A DNA stretch of 64,000 bases, taken from assembly GCF_000150275.1 (NCBI RefSeq), contig NW_002060960.1, forward strand, positions 1 through 64,000. The letters are read 5' to 3'. This document shows, piece by piece, positions 36,256 through 49,198 of the stretch. The first letter of the stretch is position 1, and every line of letters starts with the position of its first letter. Made by a program: the position numbers and the translations under genes. Under the pieces are notes generated by a model. It did not search any database. It was not told the origin of the DNA and worked only from the letters and a program-made list of their open reading frames with translations. Source of the stretch: Trichoplax adhaerens (taxonomy: Eukaryota > Placozoa > Uniplacotomia > Trichoplacea > Trichoplacidae).

Positions 36256-36508
36256 ATGGCAAGTCCTAATGATTCTGCGCAAAATGGCCAGCAGTTGCTT
36301 AGCGACAGTAAGATGTCATACTCTTCCTTCATGTTCAGGTAAAACGTCTCTCAATTAAATTTGGATAGCCAGCTTGAAGAAGGAACGTATTTTTCTTCGC
36401 CAAGTAAAAGATAAAATCTCGTTAGGAAGAAAGCTAATGCCAACGGTCCAATTACTGCGCAAGATTGATCATTGCCTGTTGAAAGAGAATTATAACGTAA
36501 TTGCCTGA
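36256..36508 (+). CDS. Possible two-exon small protein of unknown function
   Basis: An ATG at 36256 opens 17 codons ending at GACA|GTAAGA (36307), a strong donor. A TTGGATAG acceptor (36368) would join in phase to 46 further codons ending in TGA at 36508, giving about 63 residues. The second part is charged and helix-prone, with KKERIFLRQVKDK and LRKIDHCLLKENYNVIA, and reads more like protein than the surrounding non-coding DNA. The intron would be only 61 bp with a poor pyrimidine tract. It lies about 230 bp upstream of the IFT56 start on the same strand. I do not recognise a family; it could equally be a chance frame or part of the IFT56 5' region. Confidence 0.3.
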
Positions 36509-36733
36509 TTCAGATCATTTTATCGCCCAAGTAGGTAGCGTTCAGGTAGGGTAATGATAATTAATGAAACGGCAGAATCGGTAAAGCCAAACATAATATA
36601 ATAAGAGTATAGCTAAATAATAAGGATACTTTTTACCATCTAAAAATGTTATTATTTCTATAACTTGGACTAGAAGATTGACCCAGTCTATTGATTGTAA
36701 CTACTTAAACCCAAGACACTTAACGCACTGAAA

Positions 36734-39700
36734 ATGGTAAGCTAGCTGCCAACTTTATTATTGCTGTATTACAACCGTTTTTTTCCTTTCTTCATTTTGT
36801 TTGACTATTAATCAAGTCAAATCTATCATGAAGTGGAACAGGCATAAACTTAATAAAGAATAATTAGAAATAAATTATAAGTTAACCGAGTTATGTTTTA
36901 AAAGTGTCGGACTCTTTATTCCCAAGTTTTACTTATCATAATAAAGTTAAGATTACATTCAATCCTATTATCAGGATTCAAATTCTGGCTGCTATTAATA
37001 CGTTGTAAACTGCTGTGGACATGATAACATCTAATGTGCTTTAAAATATCCCATTAAATTAGTTACTATCAAGAGCAAAACCAGTAACCGCTCAAGAGAA
37101 AGAGACTAAGAAAAAGGAGCAACAAGTTCCTCAATTAGACGACTTTCTGAACAAGAGAGACTACACTGGAGCCATGACTCTACTAGAAGTAAATCAGAAT
37201 ACAGTATAACGTATTAAATTCATATAGTGCAGCTATATTATTATTCCATAATAGTCAATGCATTATATACAAGTACCTTATTTTATTTTAATCGTTGATA
37301 TCATTTCTCTTTGGGGTATAAGTTCGATAGAGGAGGTGGTAAGGGAAATGATGAAGTCAGTTTGTGGATAGCTTACTGTGCATTCCACCTTGGGGATTAT
37401 AAGAAAGCTATGGAGGTATTGTTTATAATGTTCATGAATTACTTACTTGAAATAATCAATTCGGTATAAAATTCGGAGGCTATTGAAAAAGATTGATACG
37501 AAATTGTTACTTTCCATACGATGTTTATAGGAATATCAAAAGCTTACATCAAAAGTAGGCTGTAACCCAGACTACTGGTGCTATTTAGCATGTTGCTATT
37601 TCCTACTAGGAATGTATAAAGAATCTGATGCTGCAGCTGATAAAGGTAACTATATATTCGATAAAGGCAGCTGTCCTTAGGAATGTACATCGCCAATGCC
37701 ATTACAAAATTTTATCCTGTATAAATGCTTAATAATAAAGTCTAATTATTTCTTGTAGGTCCTAAAAGTAAACTACAAAACCGATTACAATTTCACTTAT
37801 CTCAAAAGGTACTTTATTCTAAACGCCGGTATAATTATTTAAATGATGTGCTCATTCTCTTCTATAAAGAAGACCTCAAAATTTAAACAAATTCTATGTC
37901 ATAAAATTTCTTTTTGGTTTAATCTTTCAGTTTAATGACGAAAAGCGTCTAATGCATTATCATCAACAATTACAAGACGTCATACAAGATCAAGTAAAGT
38001 GGATTTAAACTAATGTACTGCATCTTCAATTAGTTACACACATTTATAACTGATATCGTGTTATACTTATTTATACTGCAGCTAAGCCTTGCATCAATTC
38101 ACTATTTAAGAAGTCACTATCAAGAAGCTATAGATATTTATAAACGAATCTTACTAGAAAATAGGTATAGGGCAGTCGTCAATCATTATTCTATTTTAAG
38201 TTGATATAGCTTTGTAATTTGATCACAACTACAGCATTAATTTTGGATTGATCTAATTTTATCTCCGAAACTGATAGGGATTATTTAGCTTTAAACGTAT
38301 ATGTGGCCTTATGCTATTACAAGCTAGACTACTACGATGTTTCACAGGAAGTTTTGGCGGTTTATTTGCAAAATAATCCAGATAGGTAATCTATAAATGC
38401 AACTTAGAAGCTACGTTTCTAAAATATTATTTTTAAATAACTACGTACAGCTTTCGATAGGTAATACATATTCATTATAATATTCATATGCCTCTTGTAG
38501 TGTAATAGCTTTAAATTTAAAAGCCTGCAATCACTTCAAGCTTTATAATGGAAAAGCAGCAGAGGTAAGTAAATATGACTTATAATCTATATCAATATCA
38601 CCATACTTCATCTATCTCTAAATTTAAGCATTTATGTGAGTAATTATGCTATTATAATGATATTCCATGTATTAATTGTAGGCTGAATTGAAGAACCTAC
38701 AAGAAATGTCATCGCCAAGCCTAGTTTTTGCTAAAGACTTGATAAAACACAATTTGGTAAGCTTCTAATCCACTAAAGCGTGTAGTTTCAAATCTGTAGA
38801 ATATCCAGTAGCTCTTTTATTGAGTCCAAAATCTTTACATATTCATTTCTAACGCTCCTTTATTAATTGTTTTAAAGGTTGTCTTCCGAGGAGGTGAAGG
38901 AGCGTTACAAGTTCTCCCACCATTAATAGATGTTATTCCAGAAGCAAGACTTAATCTAGTAAATTTTTTAACTGGAACTGCTAAATTGCGATACATTTCA
39001 AATTATTTAAATAGTCTAAACTTATTAATTACCCCTTATTGGACCTTCAGGTCATTTATTACCTGAAGCAAGATGATATTGTAGAAGCTTATAAATTGAT
39101 TAAAGATTTAGAACCAACAATTCCACAAGTAAGTTTAATTTCTCGATCTGAAAAGATTCATCCTTAGCGATTGAAATTTATGAGCTCAAATACTGAAAAT
39201 GTATTACTTATTTCTAGGAATACATTTTAAAAGGTGTTGTCAATGCAGCTCTAGGTCAAGAGCAACAATCGGTTAGAAGAAAAATTAGTCACAAATATTC
39301 TTGTCTAATTGCATTGCTAGCCACAGCAGATTAGAAAAAAATTAATAATAATTTTTTTCTACTTATTATTTATTTTCATTTTACGATAGCGCGAGCATCT
39401 TCGTATTGCTCAACAGTACTTTCAACTAGTTGGTGGATCAGCCAGCGAATGCGGTAAATTTACTTGCACTGTCAATTATAGTAGTGATAGTTTGCATACG
39501 TGTAATCGAAAATGAAAATAAATTATGCATTGTAATTACATTTAGATACAATACCTGGTAGGCAATGTATGGCAGCTTGCTTCTTTCTTCTCAAGCAATT
39601 TGAAGATGTCTTGATTTATCTAAATTCCATTAAGGTAAACAAATCATAAGTTTTAAGCTTTTCGAATTTGTAAATATTATATCTGATTACTGTTCGTATA

Positions 39701-40691
39701 TCATTAATAAACAGAATTCTTCAATATAGTAATCTGTACTTATATTTTGCCATTATATGTTTTATAGAGCTACTTCTATAACGACGACGTATTCAATTTC
39801 AATTATGCACAAGCGAAAGCAGTTGCAGGAAATTATAAGGAAGCTGAAGAGGTTATTTCTAATTACTGTAGAGATGCTCTGCTTGTATTATTGTATTATG
39901 CTTAATTTTTTTCGTAAAGTTCGCTCAACAATTAAATAATTCTGAATCTGCTTCTCTCTTGATTAGATATTTCTCATGATACAAAGCGAAAAAATCAAAA
40001 ATGATTACACATATCTTAGTTGGTTAGCTCGATGCTGTAAGTTTCAATAATTTATTAACCATCTAACAATAGCTAGATGCAATCACTCTCGTACTGTATT
40101 ATTCTGTGAATTAGTGGTATATGGGATAATAATGGTAGGTCTATTTTTCCTTTAGATATTATGAATAGAAAATCACGATTAGCATGGGAATCCTATCTCA
40201 AAATGGAAACATCATCAGAATCTTTCCAACTATTAACTCTTATTGCTAATGAATGTTATAAGGTATGGAATTTCTGAAGTCGATCGGATTTATTTCGTGT
40301 CGAATGGACAATAAAAACGATGAAATAAATCTTTTAGATGGGACAATTCTACTATGCTTGTAAAGCTTTTGACGTATTGGAGAGGATGGATCCTAATCCG
40401 GAACATTGGGAAGGTAAAAGAGGGGCATGTATTGGCTTATTTCAACTAATTATTGCTGGTCATGAACCTCGGTAAGTAGTTGCACAAGGCAGGTTGATAA
40501 AATATATACAATACATCGACATAAAACTGTGTAAGTTATCGATTGCTAACTACATTTTATTAAATTTAACCTTCAGGGAGACGCTAAGAGAGTTATTAGC
40601 TATTCTTCGCAACACTGCAAACCCACAAGTTGAGTACATAATTCGAATTATCAAGAAATGGGCGAAAGAAAAACGAATTAACTTGAATTGA
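36734..40691 (+). CDS. IFT56: Intraflagellar transport protein 56 (TTC26), 20 coding exons
   Basis: A TPR-rich subunit of the IFT-B complex, needed to carry selected motor and signalling cargo into cilia. Twenty exons join in phase to 1656 nt (551 residues, against about 554 in vertebrates). Exons: 36734-36736, 37063-37188, 37323-37415, 37531-37645, 37759-37808, 37931-37993, 38082-38164, 38278-38385, 38501-38564, 38682-38756, 38878-38958, 39051-39128, 39218-39271, 39390-39453, 39546-39634, 39768-39851, 39967-40036, 40156-40262, 40338-40471, 40577-40691. Landmarks in order: [136 protein letters not shown] and [14 protein letters not shown]. The first coding exon holds only the ATG (ATG|GTAAGC), and the protein then resumes with LLSRAKP as in other animals. 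It faces ARPC1 tail to tail. Confidence 0.96.
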
Positions 40692-41666
40692 TTGTAAACC
40701 TTAAATTGATAGTTAGTTATAGTTAAAATAAGATAATTCATGACGCCTGTTGTACTGTAGTTATGTGGTCAAGGTGACAGGAATATAACTGTTGCTGTTC
40801 CAAAATTCTATTTAAAACTTTAAAATATCATACGATATTACTTAAGATCAGACACTACCATATCCATTACTGTACTAATTTGTTTTATTCCTTGGAAGGA
40901 TTTTCGAAAAATTGTTGTAACTGCATTGCATTTACTTCTAATTGTAGATAATTAATTCATTTTAGAAACGGATAATTCCAATTGCGATGTTTCAGTAATT
41001 CGAGTACAAAAATCGAAAGATATATTAAAGGGTACAAAAATTGGAAAGCTTAAACACTATTGCGTAATCTATGGCTGCTGTAAATATTTTCGTACTGTCA
41101 ATAAGCTCTCACTTAACAACAGACATAAACAAGCAAATAATATTCAATACGTTCATGATAACAGCGAGAATTTTTATTTGGATACATTACAGTACAATTT
41201 AAACAGAGATTCAAATCTTAGATCAACCGCGAATACAAACTACAAAGAAAAATGATAGTAATTTCAAAGCTATATGTAAGGTGCATAGTAATTACAATAT
41301 CCACGAAAAAATTTTCTAATACTGTATAAAAATACATGAATGAATGATTAAGGCGATAGTAATTGATAGGATAACACGTACATACGACATGCGGCATTGC
41401 CCAAGAAAAGATATGTGATCATCCTTACCCATTTACCTAGTTAAACCAGCTATGCCTCAGTTATGTCTCGGGTTACGACATAGTACTACGCTGCATTGTT
41501 GAAGTGCATGGCGCCGTGAGCATGTAATAATCATCAATGTTCATTTTATTATTACTATCATGAAATAACAATAAAACTAATGAAGCAGATGCCATATAGA
41601 CATTTGCAACTGCTGAAATAGTAATGCACTAAAATTGGCATTCTAGTAAACACAACTTTCCAGAAA
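40692..41666. other. Convergent spacer between IFT56 and ARPC1
   Basis: About 975 bp shared by the two 3' ends. No exon is seen on either strand. No clear AATAAA lies close to either stop codon. Confidence 0.5.
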
Positions 41667-44081
41667 CTAGGCAATTTTTAGTCCGGCTATGGATTGTTCC
41701 AGCGACTATATGAACAAGGAACGCAAAAAGTTTATTTCTCTTTGTTGCAATTCAGTAGGAAATAAAAAGGAATAGTATTTGCATGTGTAAGCATCAATAT
41801 ACTCATAATCATTTTTCTAATGCTTACCTTTAAATCCCAATCTATAATTTTACCGTCCATTCCAAAGGTAGAAAATACCGCACAGTCTTTCTTTGTACCT
41901 CTAGCAATAGCTACGCCCCTAGAAATGGATATCGATAATTTCATCAATCGATGGTAATGGTTTGCATATTAATGTGTGAGCCTCTTACTTGATGGCATTT
42001 TGATGAATAGAATTTAATGATGTGTTGCTTCTGTCACTTTTGGTAGAACCCAGTCTATCTAGATCTCTGAATTTATTTAACGCACTGAAAGAAAACAATA
42101 AGTTTATAATGTTAGCCCTTTCTAAGCAAAAAGAACCTACTCAATAAGTAACAAAGATAGAAACGCTTGCTACTATTACCTAAAAACGTTTTCAGACTGT
42201 TTTTTCTCCTTTTTATCAAGTGCATCACGAAATGTCAGATTTCCAGCACCATCAATACTGAACAGATACGGAACACAATCGTGGCCAACACTGACAATAC
42301 TATTCGATGAAATCCAGGTACATGAAGCGAAGGGTAAATAAGTACTCTTCACAGTCAACAAAATGTTGTCTCTTTCAGAGTCAACAACTGATATACTAGA
42401 ATCATGGCCAACCCATGCAACTTTTTTACCATCGAATGAAAAAGAAACAGAATGTACCCATCCACCTAGAACAAATAACAAGCATGATAATTAGTGTTTG
42501 TAGGAGATATACTTCTACGTGAAAGCCTTAACATTGCGTTGGTTACCGATCAGCATAAGCTATCAATTCAAATGTCAACAACGAAAGTTTATAAATACAA
42601 TAAGCACCTCCAGAATTAGAAAACTCGTGCATGCAAGCACCAAAATTCATTTTGGAGCCCCAAGATGTTGGTGATGGTTTACTCTCGATTTCTTTTATGT
42701 ATGCAGAGAATATTCTACACTTAAAATCGCACGATCCAGTTGCTAGTAAAATATTATTGGGATGCCAATCAACTGATAACACAGTCGAGTTGATTTGCTT
42801 CTTGATATGCTTGCTGACCCACCAATCATTTTCTTTCTCAAAATAACAGATGGAAACCAATTTGGCGCCGCATCCAACAGCAAATTTGTTCTCTACATTA
42901 TCACAAAAATAATAAGTCCTACTATAATCCCAAGTTATTTTACATCCCCGATAAAAAGCTACTGAAATGGCGTTACTGATGTATTACCACAGTACTGCAG
43001 TCTAAAGTTTACTTTTGCTATCTACTCTATATTAGAATAATCATCATACCGTCTGGTGACCATTTAACACACGTAGCCGCACGATTCATCCGGAGTAATA
43101 CCAAAGTTGGCTTCCAATCATTCCCTTCACGCTTCCATACGTAAGCATTCCTATCCTAATTAGCCAACAAGCCATCACCATAGTAAGATTAAATCCGAGA
43201 TAATAAAATAATCCTCATTACAGATTCCTACTGACGAATAGTGATGTCATGAATCAACTTACCGAACTACAAGTTACAATTTTATCACTTTCAGAAGCCC
43301 AATCAATGCCGTTGATAATTTCTGTGTGCTACAATAATTCAAAGTAGAGTGTAAGGTCAATAACGGATGATGAAGTTCATTACCGGTAAAACACCTTGAA
43401 AATAGCTCATAAAAATTAGGAATAACATCCTATACATTAGATTACTACATGAAGCCGAAATTGAAAAGTAATGGTAAGAAAATAAAGATTGAAGTTTTAT
43501 CCAAACTATCATTGATGAAAACTTTAGTTTTGGGAATAACCTCTTTCAGAACTTTACTTAAACTCCAGCTTGCTCCCTTCTTCACATAAATATGTACTTC
43601 TTCATTGTTAGGACAAAGAGCCAATTCTACAACATCAACACGAATCCAATATTAAAAGAGGAATAAACTCAGTAAAGTTTTACTTGACTAAATAATGAAG
43701 AGTGAGAAAGTAGGAAAAAAAATTGTAGTAAGTCGTGAATGTGGTGAGAGTACGCTAGGTCACATGATTGTCAACCTAGTTTGATGGTGGAACCACACCG
43801 ACATACTGTCACTACGGAAGAGCAATGCTTTCGCCTATAGAGCAAACTATTTTCTCTTGAATTATTGCAGTTTCCCTTCAACAGACATTTACAATCTCTA
43901 TTATAACTATGACTACACAAGAACATGAGATACAGATACTTGATGATGGGAAGTCAACGGCAACGCTGGGACGGGGAGCATGGAATAACTATCGCTAACC
44001 CTCTATGAACTTACGACTTCTATCGCTATTGAAGGCACAGCAAACGACGGATGAAGAAACGGTGTGATAAACTTCTGGCAT
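41667..44081 (-). CDS. ARPC1: Arp2/3 complex subunit 1 (ARPC1, p40/p41), nine exons
   Basis: The WD40 beta-propeller subunit of the Arp2/3 complex, which nucleates branched actin. Nine exons (44081-44015, 43626-43541, 43328-43263, 43155-43050, 42892-42608, 42465-42180, 42084-41989, 41918-41828, 41705-41667) join in phase to 1122 nt, 373 residues, the usual ARPC1 length (370-372). Landmarks: [163 protein letters not shown] and a final [12 protein letters not shown], which matches the conserved C terminus. The N terminus is diverged: the usual EPITCHAWN reads SSVVCCAFN before DRSQLAL. Exon 1 is followed by C|GTAAGT. All neighbouring short frames are intronic or antisense shadows. Confidence 0.95.
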
Positions 44082-44398
44082 TTCCAATAACCTGGCAATC
44101 AATAATGAGACAATAGAGAATGGAATAGGCAATCCAACATTCGAATCAAGTGTTAAAATAGGTTGAGAGAGAGGGAAATGGAACAATTTTCCCTGCGATT
44201 TTACCAACGAAAGTTGCGCCTCCCTTTTGACGTCTGTAGAAGACTGTACTGAAGATTACAATGTAGACTATAAGTAGTCGGGCTACGGCCAAGCAGAGCC
44301 CAGTAAGGGACAATAATAAGTGTATCTTGGCGGCGAACGCTGTACAAACTATGCAAAAGCTATGTCACCTATTGGAACTCGATGGTGTGGACACACTG

Positions 44399-44465
44399 AG
44401 TACAGTGTACAGTGTACAGTGTACAGTATAAAGTGCCCATACTGTACTGTATAGTACTGTACACC
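44399..44465 (+). repeat. GTAC-rich low-complexity run
   Basis: TACAGTGTACAGTGTACAGT and later TACTGTACTGTATAGTACTG make palindromic words like those at 35.9-36.2 kb. It lies about 320 bp upstream of the ARPC1 start codon. Confidence 0.85.
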
Positions 44466-44490
44466 GAGAGAACGTGCAGAATTGATAGCA

Positions 44491-44887
44491 TTTCCTTGAT
44501 CATTTTACTCAAACGAAAGTACTGTACTTGAAGCAAAATGACGAGCAAAAAGAGTTAATCGGACTCCACAAGTCCACATTGAGACTGTACACTACGGATC
44601 ACCATCGAATGGGACAACTAAAATAGGAACGGATTGCATTATCGTTAACACGTGTAGTACAGTCATGGACTTCTAAAGTTATGACAGGATTTCGCCGATC
44701 ATTTGACTCTACCGAAAGTACTGTACTGTACTTGAAGCAAAAAGACGAGCAAAAAGAGGTAGTCGGACTCCACAAGTCCACATTGAGACTGTACACTACG
44801 GATCGCCATCGAATGGGACAACTAAAATAGGAACGGATTCCATTATCGTTAACTCGTAGTACAGCCATGGACTTGTAAAGTTATGGC
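44491..44887 (+). repeat. Tandem duplication of a roughly 199-bp unit
   Basis: Copies at about 44491-44687 and 44690-44887 are near-identical over CGAAAGTACTGTACT, GACGAGCAAAAAGAG, CGGACTCCACAAGTCCACAT, TGAGACTGTACACTACGGAT, CATCGAATGGGACAACTAAA and GGAACGGATT(g/c)CATTATCGT. Differences include an extra GTACT unit and a few substitutions. The 89-codon minus-strand frame across it repeats itself and is not judged a gene. The unit lies upstream of ARPC1. Confidence 0.92.
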
Positions 44888-47800
44888 TGTTCACAGCATA
44901 AAGTTCATTTCCTCTATGGATGGACTTAGCCATACTGTTCTGGGCGAGGCCATTTCTGTAATAATTTGCTTGGGCCAGGACTCAGGACGTCCGGACAATA
45001 TTTTGTGTGCGAGTTACGGACGCTAGGACAGCTAGAAGCGTAGAAAGAAGGGCGTTACAATAACAGAGTTTCTCTTGAACGCTTGTGGGTCTCGCAGTTA
45101 TGGCTAATTCTCAAGGCCACCCATAAAATGATTACAACAGCCAGCTACTGTCAGACTTTGTACTCGATGCTTCATATTCTGAAAACGGAAAGATCACCTA
45201 GATAATTAGATATACATTAGTCCTTGTGATATTCGTATGGTACGTGGAATATTGTTCTTTTAGTAGGTACATGGACTACATTGTACAAGTGTACAATAGA
45301 CTCCGCAAGTTCATGAAAAATGCTTACAATTTACCTTACTACAGATCACTGTCTGGCAAAATGAATAGGGAAGTTTACTACGTTTGTCAATTTTGTATAA
45401 CAGTGATTTACTGTATAATGGTGCCCATTAACTGTCATCGTGTGTGTTTACAGCATTAGTCCTGTTATAGTGATATACGTACTCGAACTGACATCAGAAC
45501 GCTACGGAAACTGTACAGTAATTGAATACCTGTTCTTTTCTATGTGCATCTAACAGTGGATATCTCATCCAGCCAGCTATGCTGATAAACTATTATGCGC
45601 TGTTGCAGATAGAAGGTTATCTGATCTCCGGCGATAGGGCATTATTATTGTCAACAAGAGGATTTCTTTCATTTGGGGATAATTACAGTAATACGCGCGA
45701 TTGAAAGAAAGAACCTACGTAACATCATGCATTTGTAATAAATGCGTCTCAAAAGAACTATCTTAGTCAAATGTTATTTTCGAAAAGACTTTTATTACAA
45801 GGTTTTAAAAATAGTAGAGCAATGATCAATTACTACTAGAATCTAGTGTAAAATCGAGAGTATTCCGAGCTCAAAGCGAAGTGAAGTCTCTTCTCCTATG
45901 TAAACATTACGTTAAATCCATTTATGGCAACTTGATTAATCTACAATCGGACATAAGTCATCAAACAAAATACTTTTCTCTAATAGTACATCATTATTTT
46001 ATACAATCTAAATCATTCTACTTAAGATGTCAATACTCTTCTATTAACATCTAGGCCCTTTCTCCGATGGGCATCTTAACAACTACGATGTTTCTAGCTA
46101 CATAAATCTTGTACCATAATTAGTCAACTGGCTACTATTAGTCATCAACAATTTCTAATATAGAAGTTAGCAATCATCTAATATTAGCTTCACGATAATA
46201 TCTATTCAAAGCAACCTAACTATATCAAATATAGCTATCCGTTTAATCAAACATGGGTGCATCAATACAGAATTACAAACAACAAGTCGTAGTCACATAT
46301 TCTACTTTGATTGAGCTGGCTTCTAGCAGCGTTTCATAGCTAGAGCGGCTAAAATAGGTTACAAAAAAATTGAAATTGGTTTGCTAGATAACTATTTTAG
46401 CGTCTTTAAAGTTTAAATAAAAAAAGTAGTAAATACTATGGTGAAATTGGAGCATTTCTAAAGTAACGTTGTCGCCACACAAGTTATGGCATAATAGCAT
46501 AATGTTCACTATCTGTACTAAATCCCGTCGATCTAGCAAGTCTAGCCTCCAATTCACTATTATTCAAACCATCTTTCTAGCCGTAGCTTCTTCATTATGC
46601 TACCATTTTATCTGGTAGATAACATTAGATCAGCACGGAAATCCTTACTTTAGGCAGCTTTAGGTGTTTCTGCGACAAAGCAAGGCACCATTTCATTCAA
46701 TGCGATCCATGAGCAGAAAGAGATTCACTTAGTGTAAGCGTATTATTTAAGTTCGTTCTCTTATGCCAACAATAAAACAATACCTTGTACCGTTTACTCT
46801 TCAATGAAACCTGTGAGAAAATGAAAATCTATGCAGTTAATAATTATCTCTTGCTACCATGATAGTCTGCTAGAGTTCTGCTACATTTTCATCAATAGGT
46901 TAGAAAGTTTGAGCTGAATGTCCCCGGGAGCTGCGCACATTTCTATATGCAAAATTTATTCCTTTATTATGCATTTTATAAACTCACGAACCCTGTCAAT
47001 TAGGGTATACTTTATGATATGCAGGGCATGTCATGATTCATTCTGCATTCTAGTTCGCATATTTGCTTAGTTTCTGATGAATTTCTAGCCATTAATGACG
47101 AAACGCTAGGGCACTAGTGCTAAAGTAACCAGACTTGTCATTGAGCAAAATGTAATGCAACATTGTTACGGGCTATGTATGCCAAACGGGCAACATATAC
47201 GATGCTCGAGGGCAATGTAGATGTTATGGGCCATGCATATATGACGATCACGGTTAGATTAAAAAAGGTGTAATGAAATGGTGAAGTTCATTAGCTGCAA
47301 TATCCTTACCTAATTAAAGCCCTTAACATGACTTGGTCAGACACCTTGTCACACACCACTAGAGACAAAGTAAATCTACACAAGTAACGCTTAAGAAGAG
47401 CGCCTCTGACTGACTTAAAGAGACAAGATTAGCTATATCACCAAATAGTTCAGTTCCAACGTCTGAATACTATAGCATAGTTATAGCGTTACTGATAGTG
47501 TAGACAAGGTAGTTAGAGAATCGCAGCTATTTATTACTGAAGAAATCTTGACAACCAAGATTGTAGTCTTGATAATTCAATAGCGATTGACAAACTAGTT
47601 GTCTAACTAACCGACTAACTAACTAACTAAAAAGTGGTCTAGTAATTAGAACAAGCGTCCGTATCGTAATATACCTTTATAGAAATTGTGCAATAGCGCA
47701 CAGCAATATAGAATGTAATTAATGACTAACAACGGCTATGATAAAAACATATTCAGCTACCTTTAATTAATGGTGTAATTTAAAATTATTGTTCATATTT

Positions 47801-49198
47801 GCCTATTTAAAATGGAAGTCTGTCTATAATATATTTACAGCTGGAATCATCCATAAAAGTACCTAAAGTATAATCTGAAATAAATCTTCGTCTAATGAGT
47901 ATCCTCTTCATCTATTAACATAACGTAACAATAAAATAAACGTGGTAAAAACCGATAGTATGCATGACAAAAATAATATTATCAAAGTACCAAACTCACA
48001 AAGAAATTGTTATTTTTGAAATTCGAAAATAATGATTAGGTACGCCAGGGATCTTAATTAATCATATAATGTAACGATCGAAAAAATGATATAAATTTTT
48101 GCCGATTTTCTGTGCTTATTAGCGTGCTATTTTATTATTAAAAGTAAAATAATTCGATAGAATGATTATCTCTGACCGTATTCCTGACAACGTTAATCAC
48201 TACCTATTATTACATTTAATTTCAAAAGAAAAACTTTACAAATGGCTACAAGTTATAGACGTAATATCCAGTAGAAGAGATCATCTTTATACTAGTGATA
48301 CTTATAAAATATGAGTTATTTATTTACTGTCATTTATTCCGGAGGAAAAGGCAGACGTGCTATCATAAATAAGAAATATTATTGTAAAAGGAGCGCAAAA
48401 TATCCCTATTTATATTTGTTTTAGTTAAGAAATAAACTTTGATATTATTTAGCGTCCTTGATATCTAGCCCGTGAATACCAAATTACTTCTAGCAGTTTC
48501 AAGTACAACATGTTACTGTAAGTTGTACGTGTAATTACGCCATCGTATGCATAGATGGCAACAGTTATTATGGTCCACTCTGCTGATTGTCCATTACATA
48601 CTGTAGCTGAATTTGACAAAGCTCGCCTTTACTTAGGTACGAAATTACTCGCGTCTTGCGATAATTGCTCTTCCCTAGCTGTGATCAAATCCTGGCTGAT
48701 TTTAATTATGAAATAATTGATACACATGATTATTTTAGTCACCATCTTAGTAATAACGATAGCTGTAACAGGAGTTTTTTCTTTCCATTCTCAGCCGATT
48801 ACCTTTGAGTCAATAAAGTATGGAGTGGCTACTCCAGTGCATCTTGGCTTCCAGCCGATCTTGCTCTATTCGGTTTGAGACTAGCTGCTAACTTCATGAT
48901 CTATTACCAATTTTTTATGAATACTGTACTGTTTTTATATCATCTGATTTTCCATGACCCCCATGAGACATCTTAATCGCTTAGTCATTGTATAAATATA
49001 GAAGGTATTACCGTACTAGGCGGTCAATGGTGTTCTGCTGCGAGGCAACAATCAGCCATCTTATTTAAAAAGACGGGAAGCAAAAGCCAAGGTATTACAG
49101 TTCTACTACATAATTGTATCAACGTTTACTAGCAGTAACTTCGATATTAGAATTTCTCTCTCTACTGAAACTTCAAGTTAAAAGAAGAAGCTTTCATA
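44888..49198. other. Gene-poor sequence between ARPC1 and the saposin genes
   Basis: No exon of a known family is recognised. Two + strand frames (77 codons at 45.2 kb, 60 codons at 45.5 kb) have no resemblance or splice context. The last few hundred bases must hold the first saposin gene's promoter. Confidence 0.35.

Noticed and set aside
40550-40741. 63-codon minus-strand frame
   Set aside because: Shadow of the last IFT56 exon on the opposite strand.
42631-42846. 71-codon + strand frame
   Set aside because: Antisense shadow of the large ARPC1 exon at 42608-42892.
43909-43998. + strand 30-codon frame starting MTTQEHEIQ
   Set aside because: It lies antisense within intron 1 of ARPC1 (43627-44014), stops without a usable donor and resembles no family.
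44599-44868. 89-codon minus-strand frame
   Set aside because: Its protein repeats its own N-terminal segment at the C terminus because it runs through the 199-bp tandem duplication; no family resemblance.
45226-45704. Two + strand frames of 77 and 60 codons
   Set aside because: No recognised motif, no splice continuity and composition like the surrounding DNA.
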